A stretch of 64,000 nucleotides of DNA from Mesorhizobium sp. (GTDB lineage Bacteria; Pseudomonadota; Alphaproteobacteria; Rhizobiales; Rhizobiaceae). Below, piece by piece: positions 34,702 through 43,806 of the stretch. Position 1 is the stretch's first letter; every line of letters starts with the position of its first letter. The notes below the pieces were generated by a model, which did no database searches, had not been told where the DNA came from, and saw only the letters and a program-made list of their open reading frames with translations. The stretch lies in assembly GCA_004017275.1 (NCBI GenBank), contig SAKE01000001.1:62001-126000 (forward strand). The letters are read 5' to 3'. The position numbers were made by a program, and so were the translations under genes.

Positions 34702-36244
34702 TGGCGACCTCTTCCCTCTCCACGATGCGTAACGTGAACCGGAAGGCGGTTCCTCCAGCCGGCACCGGCTCGGCCCAGATGTGACCGCCATGCGATTCGA
34801 CGATGGTACGGCAAATCGAGAGGCCGACACCCATCCCTTGCTTCTTGGTGGTGACGAATGGCTGGAAGAGCTGGGCCGAGACCTCGGGCGCAAGACCGGT
34901 GCCGGTATCGATCACGCTTACTTCGGCCATTCCATCATCCCGCGCTACGGTCACGACATGCAGTTCACGGCGTGGGACACCTTGCATGGCCTCGACCGCG
35001 TTGCGCATCAGGTTGAGCAGAACCTGCTGAATCTGGATGCGATCGGTCAAGACCAGCTCGGCGGCAGGATCAAGCTGGTAGCTGACGCGGACATCTATTT
35101 CTCTTGCGCCGACCAGAGCCAGCGACGCGGCTTCTTCGATCAGCGCCGGCAGGCGTTCGACCTGACGCTCGCTCTCGCCTCTCGCGACGAAGTCGCGAAG
35201 GTGGCGAATGACATCTCCAGCCCGCAAGGCCTGGTCCGCCGCTTTTTCGACGGCCTCCCTCAGCAATGGCGTGCTGTCGTCCGTGCTCCTTTCGAGAAGC
35301 CGGCGGCTACCTCTGAGGTAGTTGGTGATGGCGGTGAGCGGTTGGTTGATCTCATGCGCCAAGGTGGAAGCCATTTCGCCGAGCGCGGTAAACCGCGCCA
35401 TATGGAGAAGCTCCTGCTGCTGCTCCTGAATCCTCGCTTCCGCCCTGTGGCGTTCAGTCAGGTCGCGGCAGAAGCCGGTAAAGAAGCGGCCGGTTCCAGG
35501 ATGCATCTCGCCGACCGAAAGCTCCATCGGAAAAGTCGAGCCATCCTTGCGCATTCCAGTGACGGTACGGCCGAGCCCGATGATCCGGCGCTCCCCGGTC
35601 GTCAGGTAGCGTTGCAGATAGGCATCATGCTCGTTGCGATAGGGCGATGGCATCAGCAGATTGACGTTCTGGCCGATGACCTCACTGGCCTGATACCCGA
35701 ACAGCGTTTCGGCGGCCGTGCTGAAGGACTGAATGCGGCCTTGTTCGTCGATGACCACCATTGCATCTGGCACCGTTGCCAAAATCGAGCGCAAATGGTC
35801 CTCACGCAGCCGAAGCGCGGCGTTCGCAAAGGAGAGTTCGCTGACATCGGTGCCTTCGACGAAGATCGCGCTGACGACGCCATCATCGGCCTTGATCGGC
35901 TGATAGACGAAATCCAGGATGCGCTCTTCTACCGGCTCGCCGTCCCTGTTGCGAAGGGCTACTTTCACGCCTTGGCCGCTGTACGGCTCGCCGGTCTTGT
36001 ATACGTCGTCCAGTTGTTCGAAGAACCCTTGGCCTTCGAGTTCGGGAAGCGCCTCGCGCACCGACTTTCCAATCACCCGCCTGTCGCCGATCAGCCTTTG
36101 GTAGGCCGCATTGGTCAGTTCGAAGACATGATCCGGCCCACGCATGAGAGCCATGAAGCCCGGGGCCTGATCGAACATTTGCGACAGGACTGATTTCAGC
36201 ATCGTCCCATCGGCCGACAAAATAGGCGCTTCGTTTTGGCTCAC
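34691..36244 (-). CDS. fixL: FixL oxygen-sensing histidine kinase
   Basis: A 517-residue soluble kinase: an N-terminal PAS domain, a second PAS domain of heme-binding type with EHDAYLQRY (proximal heme-ligand His) and [12 protein letters not shown] (the FixL-loop Arg), then the H-box [20 protein letters not shown] and an HATPase_c domain ([28 protein letters not shown]). It lacks the membrane anchor of Sinorhizobium FixL, like the soluble FixLs of other rhizobia. Oxygen on the heme inhibits autophosphorylation. It is coupled to fixJ. Confidence 0.92.
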   Translation of the reverse strand: MSQNEAPILSADGTMLKSVLSQMFDQAPGFMALMRGPDHVFELTNAAYQRLIGDRRVIGKSVREALPELEGQGFFEQLDDVYKTGEPYSGQGVKVALRNRDGEPVEERILDFVYQPIKADDGVVSAIFVEGTDVSELSFANAALRLREDHLRSILATVPDAMVVIDEQGRIQSFSTAAETLFGYQASEVIGQNVNLLMPSPYRNEHDAYLQRYLTTGERRIIGLGRTVTGMRKDGSTFPMELSVGEMHPGTGRFFTGFCRDLTERHRAEARIQEQQQELLHMARFTALGEMASTLAHEINQPLTAITNYLRGSRRLLERSTDDSTPLLREAVEKAADQALRAGDVIRHLRDFVARGESERQVERLPALIEEAASLALVGAREIDVRVSYQLDPAAELVLTDRIQIQQVLLNLMRNAVEAMQGVPRRELHVVTVARDDGMAEVSVIDTGTGLAPEVSAQLFQPFVTTKKQGMGVGLSICRTIVESHGGHIWAEPVPAGGTAFRFTLRIVEREEVANGR

Positions 36245-36351
36245 CTGAGGTCCTTGGGTCCGGACGTCTGCAACAAAGGCTAATTATCACTCCTCGCCGC
36301 ACAAGCAAACGGATCGAGATCGACGGTTTTCGGATGCAATTGGCGGGTTCT

Positions 36352-36365
36352 TTGACACGCATCAA
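36352..36365. promoter_or_regulatory. FNR/FixK-type box
   Basis: TTGACACGCATCAA, 9 of 10 conserved positions. It lies about 70 nt before the universal-stress gene and about 108 nt before the divergent fixL, so it most likely serves the former. Confidence 0.7.
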
Positions 36366-36428
36366 GGCATTAGGCGCCGATGAGTGCACTTCATCAGGCA
36401 TTCCATCGTTTCAACCAAAGGCCGAGCA

Positions 36429-37241
36429 ATGTCCTACAAGTCAATTATCGTGAACCTTGCCATAGACGCGGCTCCTGCGCCCATCGTGAAGTTGGGCGTA
36501 GAATTGGCCGAGCGCTTCGGCGCCCACCTTTACGGCCTGGCTGCCGCCGACGTTCCACCGCTGGTCGCCACGGGCAACGGCATGGTCTACGAAGGCGAGG
36601 TCATGCAGATCCAGCGCACCGAGGTCGAAAAGCGGCTTGCCGAACTGCGGTCCGAATTCGAGCGACTGGTTCCGGCATCGGTGACCAGCGAATGGGGCCA
36701 AGCGGTGAGCAGTCCAACCCGCTTCCTGAGTGTTTCCGCCCGAGCCGCCGACCTCATCGTTACCGGCGGTGGGGATGGAGAAAATGTCTACCGTGCCGTG
36801 GATATCGGGAGCCTTGCTCTCGGCACAGGCCGGCCAGTCCTCGTCGCCGCAAACAATGTCGAACATGTCTTGGCAAAGACCGTGCTGGTCGCCTGGAAAG
36901 ACACCAGGGAGGCGCGACGGGCGATAGCGGATGCATTGCCTTTCCTGGCCGGGGCCAGCGAGGTCATCGTCGCCACTATCGATAGCGACCGCAGCGAAAG
37001 CGTCCGCTACAGCCTCGCCGATGTCGCGGCCTATCTCGAAAACCATGGCATCATGCCACAAATCGAACTGCTTACTGGCGAGGCTGATGGCGACCGGCTG
37101 CTGGCGTTTGCGCGCTCGATCCATGCCGACCTGATCGTCTCCGGCGCCTACGGCCATAGCCGCCTGAGAGAATGGGCCTTCGGCGGCGTCACCCGCACGC
37201 TGATCGAAGACAACGGCATCAATCGCTTCCTGTCGTATTGA
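36429..37241 (+). CDS. Universal stress protein, two Usp domains
   Basis: ATG 36429 is used; an upstream in-frame ATG at 36384 has no ribosome site. The 270-residue cytoplasmic protein has an N-terminal YKSIIVNLAIDAAPAP half and a C-terminal half ending DLIVSGAYGHSRLREWAFGGVTRTLI, which carries the ATP-binding G-x2-G-x9-G-type loop. Tandem Usp proteins of this kind are commonly controlled by FNR/FixK, and a matching box lies upstream. Confidence 0.85.
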   Translation: MSYKSIIVNLAIDAAPAPIVKLGVELAERFGAHLYGLAAADVPPLVATGNGMVYEGEVMQIQRTEVEKRLAELRSEFERLVPASVTSEWGQAVSSPTRFLSVSARAADLIVTGGGDGENVYRAVDIGSLALGTGRPVLVAANNVEHVLAKTVLVAWKDTREARRAIADALPFLAGASEVIVATIDSDRSESVRYSLADVAAYLENHGIMPQIELLTGEADGDRLLAFARSIHADLIVSGAYGHSRLREWAFGGVTRTLIEDNGINRFLSY

Positions 37242-37313
37242 AGGCCCGAACCACACTCACCGAAGCAAACGCCGTCTTTGCAAAACCACTGCTCGTGTCG
37301 GCAACGCAGCCCG

Positions 37314-37327
37314 TTGACCGAGATCAA
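37314..37327. promoter_or_regulatory. FNR/FixK-type box
   Basis: TTGACCGAGATCAA, 9 of 10 conserved positions, centred about 59 nt before the start of the DUF6455-like gene. Confidence 0.7.
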
Positions 37328-37379
37328 TGTCGTCTGCCTCCAACGTAGCAATGATTGCCAAAATGCAGGAGTGAACGAC

Positions 37380-37649
37380 ATGACGTTTCTCGACTACCTG
37401 ATTTCGATTGACGCCAGGACGGCCTTGATGGGCCGTATGATGCAGAGGCTCGGCGTCGACAGGCAATTGAAGGTCGTGGCGGACCATGCAGCCGTCACCA
37501 ATCGGGCGGTGGACCGCTGCCGCTCCTGCGGCCATCAGGACGAATGCTCGGCCTGGCTCGACGAACACCAACAAGCCGATGATCCGCCGGATTACTGCCG
37601 TAACCGCGACCTGATCGCACGGCTTCAACACGCAGCCGGCCAACGCTAG
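37380..37649 (+). CDS. Small cysteine-rich protein, DUF6455-like
   Basis: ATG 37380 follows AGGAGTG. The 89-residue protein has MGRMMQRLGVD, then RCRSCGHQDECSAWLD and YCRN, four cysteines arranged CxxC-x5-C...C that could bind zinc or an Fe-S cluster. The pattern is that of DUF6455 proteins, small cytoplasmic proteins of unknown role. The preceding FNR-type box suggests low-oxygen induction. Confidence 0.7.
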   Translation: MTFLDYLISIDARTALMGRMMQRLGVDRQLKVVADHAAVTNRAVDRCRSCGHQDECSAWLDEHQQADDPPDYCRNRDLIARLQHAAGQR

Positions 37650-37684
37650 AAAGGTCGCCACAATGGGTCTGACGGTCAACGCAA

Positions 37685-38272
37685 ATGGAATTTATGCCGA
37701 TAGATTTGCATCCGATGGGACCAGGCAGTTTGGACAATCTATTTCTTCTAGAAGCATTTCTGCTCTTTATTGCGCCCGGGCCAACCAATGCTCTTTTGAT
37801 GGCGGGTGCGGCCAAGCGAGAGAAGGCGATTGCACTCTTGGTCGCACAGGCCTGCGGATACGGGATCGCAGCAGCCTGCTGGTTTTCGCTGCGTCCCTTG
37901 CTGCCGTCCGGCGCCATCCAGCTACTCAAGCTGGTCGCAGCCCTATGGCTCGTAATTCTAGGCCTGCGCCTGATACGCGACCGGATCGACGCGTCCGAAG
38001 ACGGGGATAGCCTTTCTGTTATAACGACTGCCCTCAATCCGAAAGCCTTCATCTATTGTCTGGCAATCGTGCCGGCTCAGGTGAGGCCGTACGAACTGGG
38101 CTTCTTCTGGATTGTACTTTTGGTGACCACAGCTGCCACTGGGTCGATGTGGCTTTTGCTCGGCAGGCGGCTAAACGGAGGCAGAGAGCTGGCAGACAGG
38201 GTCGCGGGCGCGGCGCTTATCGCATTCGCCTTGTTGCTGCTTCGACCATTAATAGTGGTAGCTGCGACTTAG
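37685..38272 (+). CDS. LysE-family amino-acid/threonine exporter-like membrane protein
   Basis: A 195-residue protein with about five or six hydrophobic segments and LLFIAPGPTNALLMAGAA, the conserved N-terminal (A)PGP motif of LysE/RhtB exporters, plus a later LNPKAFIYCLAIVP. It follows the DUF6455-like gene by 35 nt and may share its promoter. The substrate is unknown; efflux of an amino acid or small metabolite is the family function. Confidence 0.75.
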   Translation: MEFMPIDLHPMGPGSLDNLFLLEAFLLFIAPGPTNALLMAGAAKREKAIALLVAQACGYGIAAACWFSLRPLLPSGAIQLLKLVAALWLVILGLRLIRDRIDASEDGDSLSVITTALNPKAFIYCLAIVPAQVRPYELGFFWIVLLVTTAATGSMWLLLGRRLNGGRELADRVAGAALIAFALLLLRPLIVVAAT

Positions 38273-38348
38273 GTTCAATGCGGACATTCTTCCAATTCGA
38301 ATGTTGGGGTCGCGCGATGCGGAGTCCGTAAGTTCCTGTAGTGCTAAA

Positions 38349-39047
38349 CTAAGAGACAAGCACCACCGACAGCGGCCCCGCGCAGAAAAGGCTATCCTTG
38401 ACGGCCCTGACGCCGGCGATGTTTTCGGCCGCGACGATGGCGGCCTGGCGCTCGCGTTCGTCGAAGATCGCACCGCTCAGTTCCACCATACCTTTGTCCA
38501 CGGTCACGCCAATCATGTCCTTGCCGGCCCATTTCTGCCTGGCAAGCTCGGCAAGGATGTTCTGTCGGATCTGGTCGTCGTCAATGACTGTCGAGACAGC
38601 GTCCGGCAAGACGCTCAGCAATGCGCGCAGAAGGTCGGAACGGGTGACGATGCCGACTACTTTGCCACCGTCGACGACCGGAACGCGTTTGATATGACGG
38701 CGCGTCATCAGTTCGACGATCTCGGACAGCGATGCGCCAGGTGATGCCGTGACGACATCCGCCGTCATCACCTCCTCGATACGCCGTCCGTTGGCTTGAA
38801 CATATTCATCGGCGGCTCTTCCTGGGCTGACAAGAAACTCCAGCCAACGCGGGCGCTTGTGCTTCGTGCCGAGCTCTCCGCGGCGCAGGAAATCGCCCTC
38901 ACTGACAATGCCGACCAGCGCGCCGTCGCTGCGAATGACGGGAAGGCCGCTGATCTTCTTGGAGAGCATCAACCCTGCCGCATCGGAAATCGATGCCGTT
39001 GGTTCTATCCCGATGACCGGTGCGGTCATTATGGCTTCGGCTTGCAT
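38349..39047 (-). CDS. CBS-pair protein with C-terminal BON domain
   Basis: The ATG at 39047 has GGAGGAG before it, so it is preferred to the ATG at 39065. The 232-residue protein has two CBS motifs (MTAPVIGIEPTASISDAAGLM...GLPVIRSDGALVGIVSEGD and VMTADVVTASPG...KRVPVVDGGKVVGIVTRSDLL) and a BON-like tail (VTVDKGMVELSGAIFDERERQAAI). CBS pairs bind adenylates; BON domains associate with membranes. An FNR-type box lies 57 nt upstream, so it belongs to the low-oxygen regulon. Confidence 0.85.
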   Translation of the reverse strand: MQAEAIMTAPVIGIEPTASISDAAGLMLSKKISGLPVIRSDGALVGIVSEGDFLRRGELGTKHKRPRWLEFLVSPGRAADEYVQANGRRIEEVMTADVVTASPGASLSEIVELMTRRHIKRVPVVDGGKVVGIVTRSDLLRALLSVLPDAVSTVIDDDQIRQNILAELARQKWAGKDMIGVTVDKGMVELSGAIFDERERQAAIVAAENIAGVRAVKDSLFCAGPLSVVLVS

Positions 39048-39103
39048 GTCTGCCTCCTCCAACATCTATCGGATCACTATCCAGGTCCTGTGCGGGACAT
39101 ACC

Positions 39104-39117
39104 TTGATCTGCATCAT
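39104..39117. promoter_or_regulatory. FNR/FixK-type box
   Basis: TTGATCTGCATCAT, 9 of 10 conserved positions, upstream of the CBS-BON gene and downstream of the fixGHIS operon end. Confidence 0.65.
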
Positions 39118-39135
39118 TCCCGGCGTCGACGGACG

Positions 39136-39288
39136 TCAATTTGACCTGTCGTCGCGGTCGATGAGAATCCGTTCCGCTGCGCCGTCGAGATCCTCATATT
39201 GACCGCTCCTCAAGGCCCACAGGAAGCCGGCCAGCCCGAGCGCGCCGAGGAACAGGGCCACAGGTATGAGATAGACGAGTGTCGTCAT
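39136..39288 (-). CDS. fixS: CcoS/FixS, cbb3 oxidase maturation protein
   Basis: A 50-residue protein read from ATG 39288, overlapping the fixI stop (ATGA). One N-terminal membrane segment (LVYLIPVALFLGALGLAGFLWAL with the preceding residues) is followed by RSGQYEDLDGAAERIL, the (S/N)GQYDDL-type signature of FixS/CcoS. It is needed for heme and copper insertion into the cbb3 oxidase. Last gene of fixGHIS. Confidence 0.9.
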   Translation of the reverse strand: MTTLVYLIPVALFLGALGLAGFLWALRSGQYEDLDGAAERILIDRDDRSN

Positions 39289-41570
39289 GAGGATTGTGCC
39301 AATGTGCCGATGCTGGAGCGCCTGTCGGGCGCCGCGCTTCTTGCTTGAGCATCCGACCCAAAGCCCTGCAGCCGCAACGCGTTTGCGATGACCAGCAGCG
39401 ATGAGGCGGACATCGCTATCGCCGCGATGAGCGGCGTGACATGGCCGAGAATGGCGATCGGCACGGCAACTGTGTTGTAGATGATCGCGATGGCAAGGTT
39501 CTGGCGTATCAGCCTTCCGGCCTTGCGCGAGATGTCGAGGGCGAGGGGCACCGCCAGGAGGCTTTCACGCAGGAAGACGAAATCGGCGGCGTTGCGTCCG
39601 ATGTCGGCAGCGGTGGCCGGGGCGATCGAGACGTGCGCCGCGCCCAGTGCGGGCGTGTCGTTGAGCCCGTCACCAACCATCAGCACCTTATGTCCCGCTC
39701 TGGTCAGCGCTTCGATCCGCTCGACCTTGCCGGACGGAAGCAGGGCAGGAACGAAACGCTCGACACCCAGGGTTTCCGCAACTTCACGACAAGCGGCCGC
39801 GGTGTCGCCGGACAGCATTTCCACCGACACCTCGGTCTCGTTCAACTGGCCAATGCTCGTCTTGGCATCGGCACGCAGTGCATCCTGGAAGACAAAGCAC
39901 GCCACGATCGCTCCATTCCTCGAAAGAACGGTTCCGCCAAATCCGCCATACCTGCCTTCGCCACCGGTCCGCGCCTTCCATCCAGCCCATCCGCGCCGAC
40001 CCAACCGCCAGGTGCTGTCCGCGGTTGTGGCTTCGATCCCGAAACCGGGGTGCTCGCTGACGGCCTCCAGTTTCGGTTGACCGACAAAATTCACGAAACC
40101 GGCTATGGCCTTTGAGAACGGATGACCCGAGTGCGCGGCCATGTCGGCCGCGATCGCCAGCATCGCCGGGTCGATGGACGACGCGTTGACCAGCCATGGC
40201 TGGCCGAGCGTCAGCGTGCCGGTCTTGTCGAACACCGCGACGTCGATCGCCGCCAGGCGCTCCATGGCCGAACCGTCCTTGACCATGACGCCGGCTTCGA
40301 ACAGGCGACGCGCCGCCACAACCTGCACTATCGGCACGGCGAGGCCGAGGGCGCATGGGCATGTGATGATGAGAACGGCAATGGCGATAGTCACTGCCTG
40401 GTGCCAGTCGCCGGCTGCCACCATCCAGCCAAGGAACGTCACGAAGGCGGTGAGATGGACCACCGGCGCGTAGAGCGCCGAGACCCGGTCGGCGATCCGT
40501 CGGTAGCGCGCACGGCCACCTTCGGCGGCTTCCATCAGCCGAACCATTTCCGCCAGGAAGGAGTCCTTCGCGGCAGCGGTTGCCTCGATGGTCAGCGGGC
40601 CGGTAAGATTGAGCGTGCCGGCCTGGACCCGTTCCCCTGACGCCACGGTTTTCGGTGTGCTCTCGCCGGAAACCAGCGAGCAGTCGAGATCCGAGGCTCC
40701 GCGAATGATCCTGCCGTCGACAGGCACCCTTTCGCCGGCGGCGACCAGCAGCTGCATGCCTGGTTCGATCTCGCCGACAGGCAGATAGTCGCGTGTGCCG
40801 TCATCGCGCTGCACCATGGCGCCGCGCGCCGCCAGCCGCGCCAGGCCGTTCACCGCGGTGCGGGCACGCTCACGCATCACGTGATCCAGCGTGCGGCCGA
40901 TCAACAGGAAGAACAGCAGCGAGACCGACGCATCGAAATAGGCGTGCTCGCCATGGTTGATCGTCTCGTAGAGGCTCATGGCATAGGCAAGCGAGACGCC
41001 GACCGCGATCGGCACGTCCATGTTCATGCGGCCGTGGCGCAGCGCATTCCATGCCGAGCGGAGATAGATGCCGCCGGCGAAGGCGAGCGCCGGGATCGCG
41101 ATCAGCGCCGAGACCCAATGGAACAGGTCGCGGGTCGCGCCTTCGGCACCGGACCAAACCGAGACCGAAAGCAGCATGACGTTGCCCGCCGCAAAGCCCG
41201 CGACCGCGACGGCGCGGATCAGTTCCGAAAGTGTCTTGTCCTTCTCGCCAACCTCGGGGTCGAACAGATGCGCCTCGTAGCCGAGCCGTCCAAGCGCGGC
41301 AACGATCGGCGGAATTTCATTCCCGCGCCATTGGATCGAGACCCGTTTCGTCGACAGGTTGACGCGAACGCCCTCGACGTGATCGAGCCTGCCAAGCGCC
41401 GTCTCGATCGCCTGGATACAGGCCGCGCAATGAACCGCTGGCACTGAAAGATCGGTCTGGTGAAGGTCAGCGCCAAGCGATCGGCTCGCCAATCGGATTT
41501 CTTGGCTCGAGGGCAGGACGGATGTCTCAAGATCCAGCGCCATTTCCGCGCCCGGCGCACAACAGCTCAT
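39285..41570 (-). CDS. fixI: FixI/CcoI copper-transporting P1B-type ATPase
   Basis: ATG 41570 (MSCCAPG) overlaps the end of fixH; frames extending further enter fixH. The 761-residue protein has an N-terminal metal-binding HCAAC motif, eight predicted membrane helices, the TCPCAL transport motif, phosphorylation site FDKTGTLTLG, and the hinge MVGDGLNDTPALGAAHV. It exports copper across the inner membrane for assembly of the cbb3-type oxidase encoded next door. Confidence 0.92.
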   Translation of the reverse strand: MSCCAPGAEMALDLETSVLPSSQEIRLASRSLGADLHQTDLSVPAVHCAACIQAIETALGRLDHVEGVRVNLSTKRVSIQWRGNEIPPIVAALGRLGYEAHLFDPEVGEKDKTLSELIRAVAVAGFAAGNVMLLSVSVWSGAEGATRDLFHWVSALIAIPALAFAGGIYLRSAWNALRHGRMNMDVPIAVGVSLAYAMSLYETINHGEHAYFDASVSLLFFLLIGRTLDHVMRERARTAVNGLARLAARGAMVQRDDGTRDYLPVGEIEPGMQLLVAAGERVPVDGRIIRGASDLDCSLVSGESTPKTVASGERVQAGTLNLTGPLTIEATAAAKDSFLAEMVRLMEAAEGGRARYRRIADRVSALYAPVVHLTAFVTFLGWMVAAGDWHQAVTIAIAVLIITCPCALGLAVPIVQVVAARRLFEAGVMVKDGSAMERLAAIDVAVFDKTGTLTLGQPWLVNASSIDPAMLAIAADMAAHSGHPFSKAIAGFVNFVGQPKLEAVSEHPGFGIEATTADSTWRLGRRGWAGWKARTGGEGRYGGFGGTVLSRNGAIVACFVFQDALRADAKTSIGQLNETEVSVEMLSGDTAAACREVAETLGVERFVPALLPSGKVERIEALTRAGHKVLMVGDGLNDTPALGAAHVSIAPATAADIGRNAADFVFLRESLLAVPLALDISRKAGRLIRQNLAIAIIYNTVAVPIAILGHVTPLIAAIAMSASSLLVIANALRLQGFGSDAQARSAAPDRRSSIGTLAQSS

Positions 41571-42064
41571 TGCAGCGCTCCATGGGAAATCATGATCCTG
41601 CGGACGTCGCGATAGGGTTCCGCGAGACCGGCATCGGCGTCGACTTCGACGATCCAGACGCCGTCCTTGGGCATCTGTTGCGCGGCGAATTCCTGGCCGG
41701 AGGCGAGGGCGAGCGTGACCGACTTGTCTTCTTTCTCGTACGCGGGATGGCGAAACAGCACCTTGACGGCATGCAGGGGAACCGGCTTGCCGGCGCCATC
41801 GGTGAGGCTGTAGCGGACCTCGCCCCATGCGATGGTCAGTTTGCCGGCCCAGCCGAGAGCCGCCTGCGCGCGCCCTTCCTCGGCCTTTTTGTTGAATTGC
41901 TGGCTCGCCACATAGGTGTTTTCGACGACAAGGCCGGTCCAGCTCGTGCTGGCCAGTGTCGCCATGGTTAGGTTGACCGCGATGACCACGCCGAAAAAGG
42001 CAAGGACGATGGCCAGCATGTGCCTGCCGGTGAATTCACGGGATTTTTGCGCGTTGGCGTTCAT
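41567..42064 (-). CDS. fixH: FixH, cbb3 oxidase assembly membrane protein
   Basis: A 165-residue protein with a single N-terminal membrane helix (GRHMLAIVLAFFGVVIAVN), followed by a periplasmic domain with LASTSWTGLVVENTYVASQQFN, a conserved FixH segment. It overlaps both fixG and fixI by 4 nt. FixH/CcoH acts with FixI in assembling the oxidase. Confidence 0.9.
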   Translation of the reverse strand: MNANAQKSREFTGRHMLAIVLAFFGVVIAVNLTMATLASTSWTGLVVENTYVASQQFNKKAEEGRAQAALGWAGKLTIAWGEVRYSLTDGAGKPVPLHAVKVLFRHPAYEKEDKSVTLALASGQEFAAQQMPKDGVWIVEVDADAGLAEPYRDVRRIMISHGALQ

Positions 42065-43626
42065 CTGGCGATCTCCGGCGCGTTGAAGGTGGCAGTGTAC
42101 TCGTCCGACTCGAAGCTCGCCTTGTCCTCGACACGGAACGTGAAGGTTCGCGCGGTGCCCTGGATCTGACCCGCCGGCTGGCGCACGAAAACCTTCAGCA
42201 CCTTCAGCCGGTCGGGTTCGACCGGGATGGCGAAAGAACGGCCTGCGGGGATATCGTCGCCGACCACGCTCATGTCAGCTCGTGGCAAGCCTTGCATCGT
42301 GACGACGATCGTCCTTGGCTCCGGAATCATGTTGAGCAGCTTGACGGTGTAACCGTTGCGGATCGAACCGTCGGACAGTGTGACGAATTGCGGATTGCGG
42401 TCATGCAGCACGTTGACTTCGAGCCGGTCGCGCGTCAGCAGCGAATAGAGCAGGCCCAGGCCGATCAGCGACCACACACCCATGTAGACGTAAGTGCGCG
42501 GACGAAAGATCTTGCGGATATGGAAATGGGACACCTTGTCGGAGAACAAGCCGTCGGCGGTCCGGACCAGCGACGGTTTGACTGAACCGGAGCCGCCCGC
42601 GGTCGCCAGCATCATGTTGGCGTTGTAGTCGGAGAGCGTCGCGTAGGAGATCAGTCCACGCTCCCTGCCGAGCTTGTCCATGACGCCGTCGCAGGCGTCG
42701 ATGCAAAGCGCGCAGGTGATGCACTCGAGCTGCTGGCCGTCACGAATGTCGATCCCCATCGGGCAGACCGCGACGCAGGCATTGCAGTCGACGCAGTCGC
42801 CGACGGACTGTCCCGCGGCCTGCACTTTCTTGGCGTGACGCGAGCGCGGTTCGCCGCGCCAGTCATTGTAGGTGACGGTGAGCGAACTTTCGTCGAGCAT
42901 GGCCGCCTGGATGCGCGGCCATGGGCACATGTAGGTGCAGACCTGCTCGCGCATCAGCCCGCCGAACGTATAGGTCGTCGCCGTCAGCACGGCGACGGTG
43001 ACGTAGGCGACGGGTGCCGCTGTGCCGGTGAAGAGTTCGCCGACCAGCGTCGGCGCATCGGCGAAATAGAAGATCCAGGCGCCGCCGGTCGCCGCGCCGA
43101 TGACCAGCCAGATGGCGTGTTTCGATACCCGCAGCACGAGCTTGCGCGCGGTCCACGGCCCGGCATCGAGCTTCATGCGGGCGTTGCGGTCGCCTTCGAT
43201 CGCCCGCTCAACGACCAGGAACAGATCGACCCAAACAGTCTGCGGACATGTGTAGCCGCACCAGGCTCGGCCGACAGTCGACGTGATCAGGAAAAGACCG
43301 ACGCCGGCCATGACCAGAAGGCCGGCCACATAGTAGAACTCCTGCGGCCATATCTCGATAAAGAAGAAGTAGAAACGGCGGTTTGCAAGGTCGAGCAGCA
43401 CGGCCTGGTCCGGCGCGAAAGCTCCCCGATCCCAGCGCAGCCAGGGCGTCAGGTAGTAGATGCCGAGCGTAATCGCCATCACCAGCCATTTGAACCGGCG
43501 AAAGCTGCCTGAGGCGCGTTTCGGGAAGATCTTCTTGCGCGCGGCATACATTGGCTGGCGCACCTTGGCGGAATTGACCGCCTCGGCTTCAAGCCGTTCT
43601 ACCCGCGTATTGTCCAGCACATGCAT
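42061..43626 (-). CDS. fixG: FixG/CcoG, membrane-bound 4Fe-4S protein for cbb3 assembly
   Basis: Start taken as the ATG at 43626 (MHVLDNTRVERLEAE, matching the family N-terminus); another in-frame ATG is at 43656. About 521 residues: membrane helices near residues 50-200, a CGYTCPQTVWVD segment, two [4Fe-4S] ferredoxin motifs (CVDCNACVAVCPMGID and CITCALCIDACDGVM), and a C-terminal Ig-like periplasmic domain. It reduces copper for delivery to the oxidase. An FNR-type box lies upstream at 43707. Confidence 0.9.
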   Translation of the reverse strand: MHVLDNTRVERLEAEAVNSAKVRQPMYAARKKIFPKRASGSFRRFKWLVMAITLGIYYLTPWLRWDRGAFAPDQAVLLDLANRRFYFFFIEIWPQEFYYVAGLLVMAGVGLFLITSTVGRAWCGYTCPQTVWVDLFLVVERAIEGDRNARMKLDAGPWTARKLVLRVSKHAIWLVIGAATGGAWIFYFADAPTLVGELFTGTAAPVAYVTVAVLTATTYTFGGLMREQVCTYMCPWPRIQAAMLDESSLTVTYNDWRGEPRSRHAKKVQAAGQSVGDCVDCNACVAVCPMGIDIRDGQQLECITCALCIDACDGVMDKLGRERGLISYATLSDYNANMMLATAGGSGSVKPSLVRTADGLFSDKVSHFHIRKIFRPRTYVYMGVWSLIGLGLLYSLLTRDRLEVNVLHDRNPQFVTLSDGSIRNGYTVKLLNMIPEPRTIVVTMQGLPRADMSVVGDDIPAGRSFAIPVEPDRLKVLKVFVRQPAGQIQGTARTFTFRVEDKASFESDEYTATFNAPEIAR

Positions 43627-43706
43627 CTCCACTCGCGCCGGCGGCAACCTGCCCATGCAGGGCTGCCGGCGTAAGGAAGTCTTGCAGCAAGGCAGGGTCA
43701 GGCGCG

Positions 43707-43720
43707 TTGATGCAAGTCAA
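43707..43720. promoter_or_regulatory. FNR/FixK-type box
   Basis: TTGATGCAAGTCAA, 9 of 10 conserved positions, about 87 nt before fixG (57 nt from the alternative start). fixGHIS thus has its own low-oxygen promoter separate from ccoNOQP. Confidence 0.75.
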
Positions 43721-43740
43721 ACCGGGTTGCCGGAATGCAA

Positions 43741-43769
43741 GTCGAGGCCCGGCAGGGCCGGGCCTCGAC
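43741..43769. terminator. Strong hairpin terminator after ccoP
   Basis: A perfect 13-bp stem (GTCGAGGCCCGGC with its complement) around the loop AGG, between the end of ccoP and the box before fixG. No T-run, but the stem strength and position fit a terminator of ccoNOQP or a stability element. Confidence 0.7.
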
Positions 43770-43806
43770 GCCTGCGCGGTGAAGGGAGGAGAACAGGCCC
43801 CCCCTC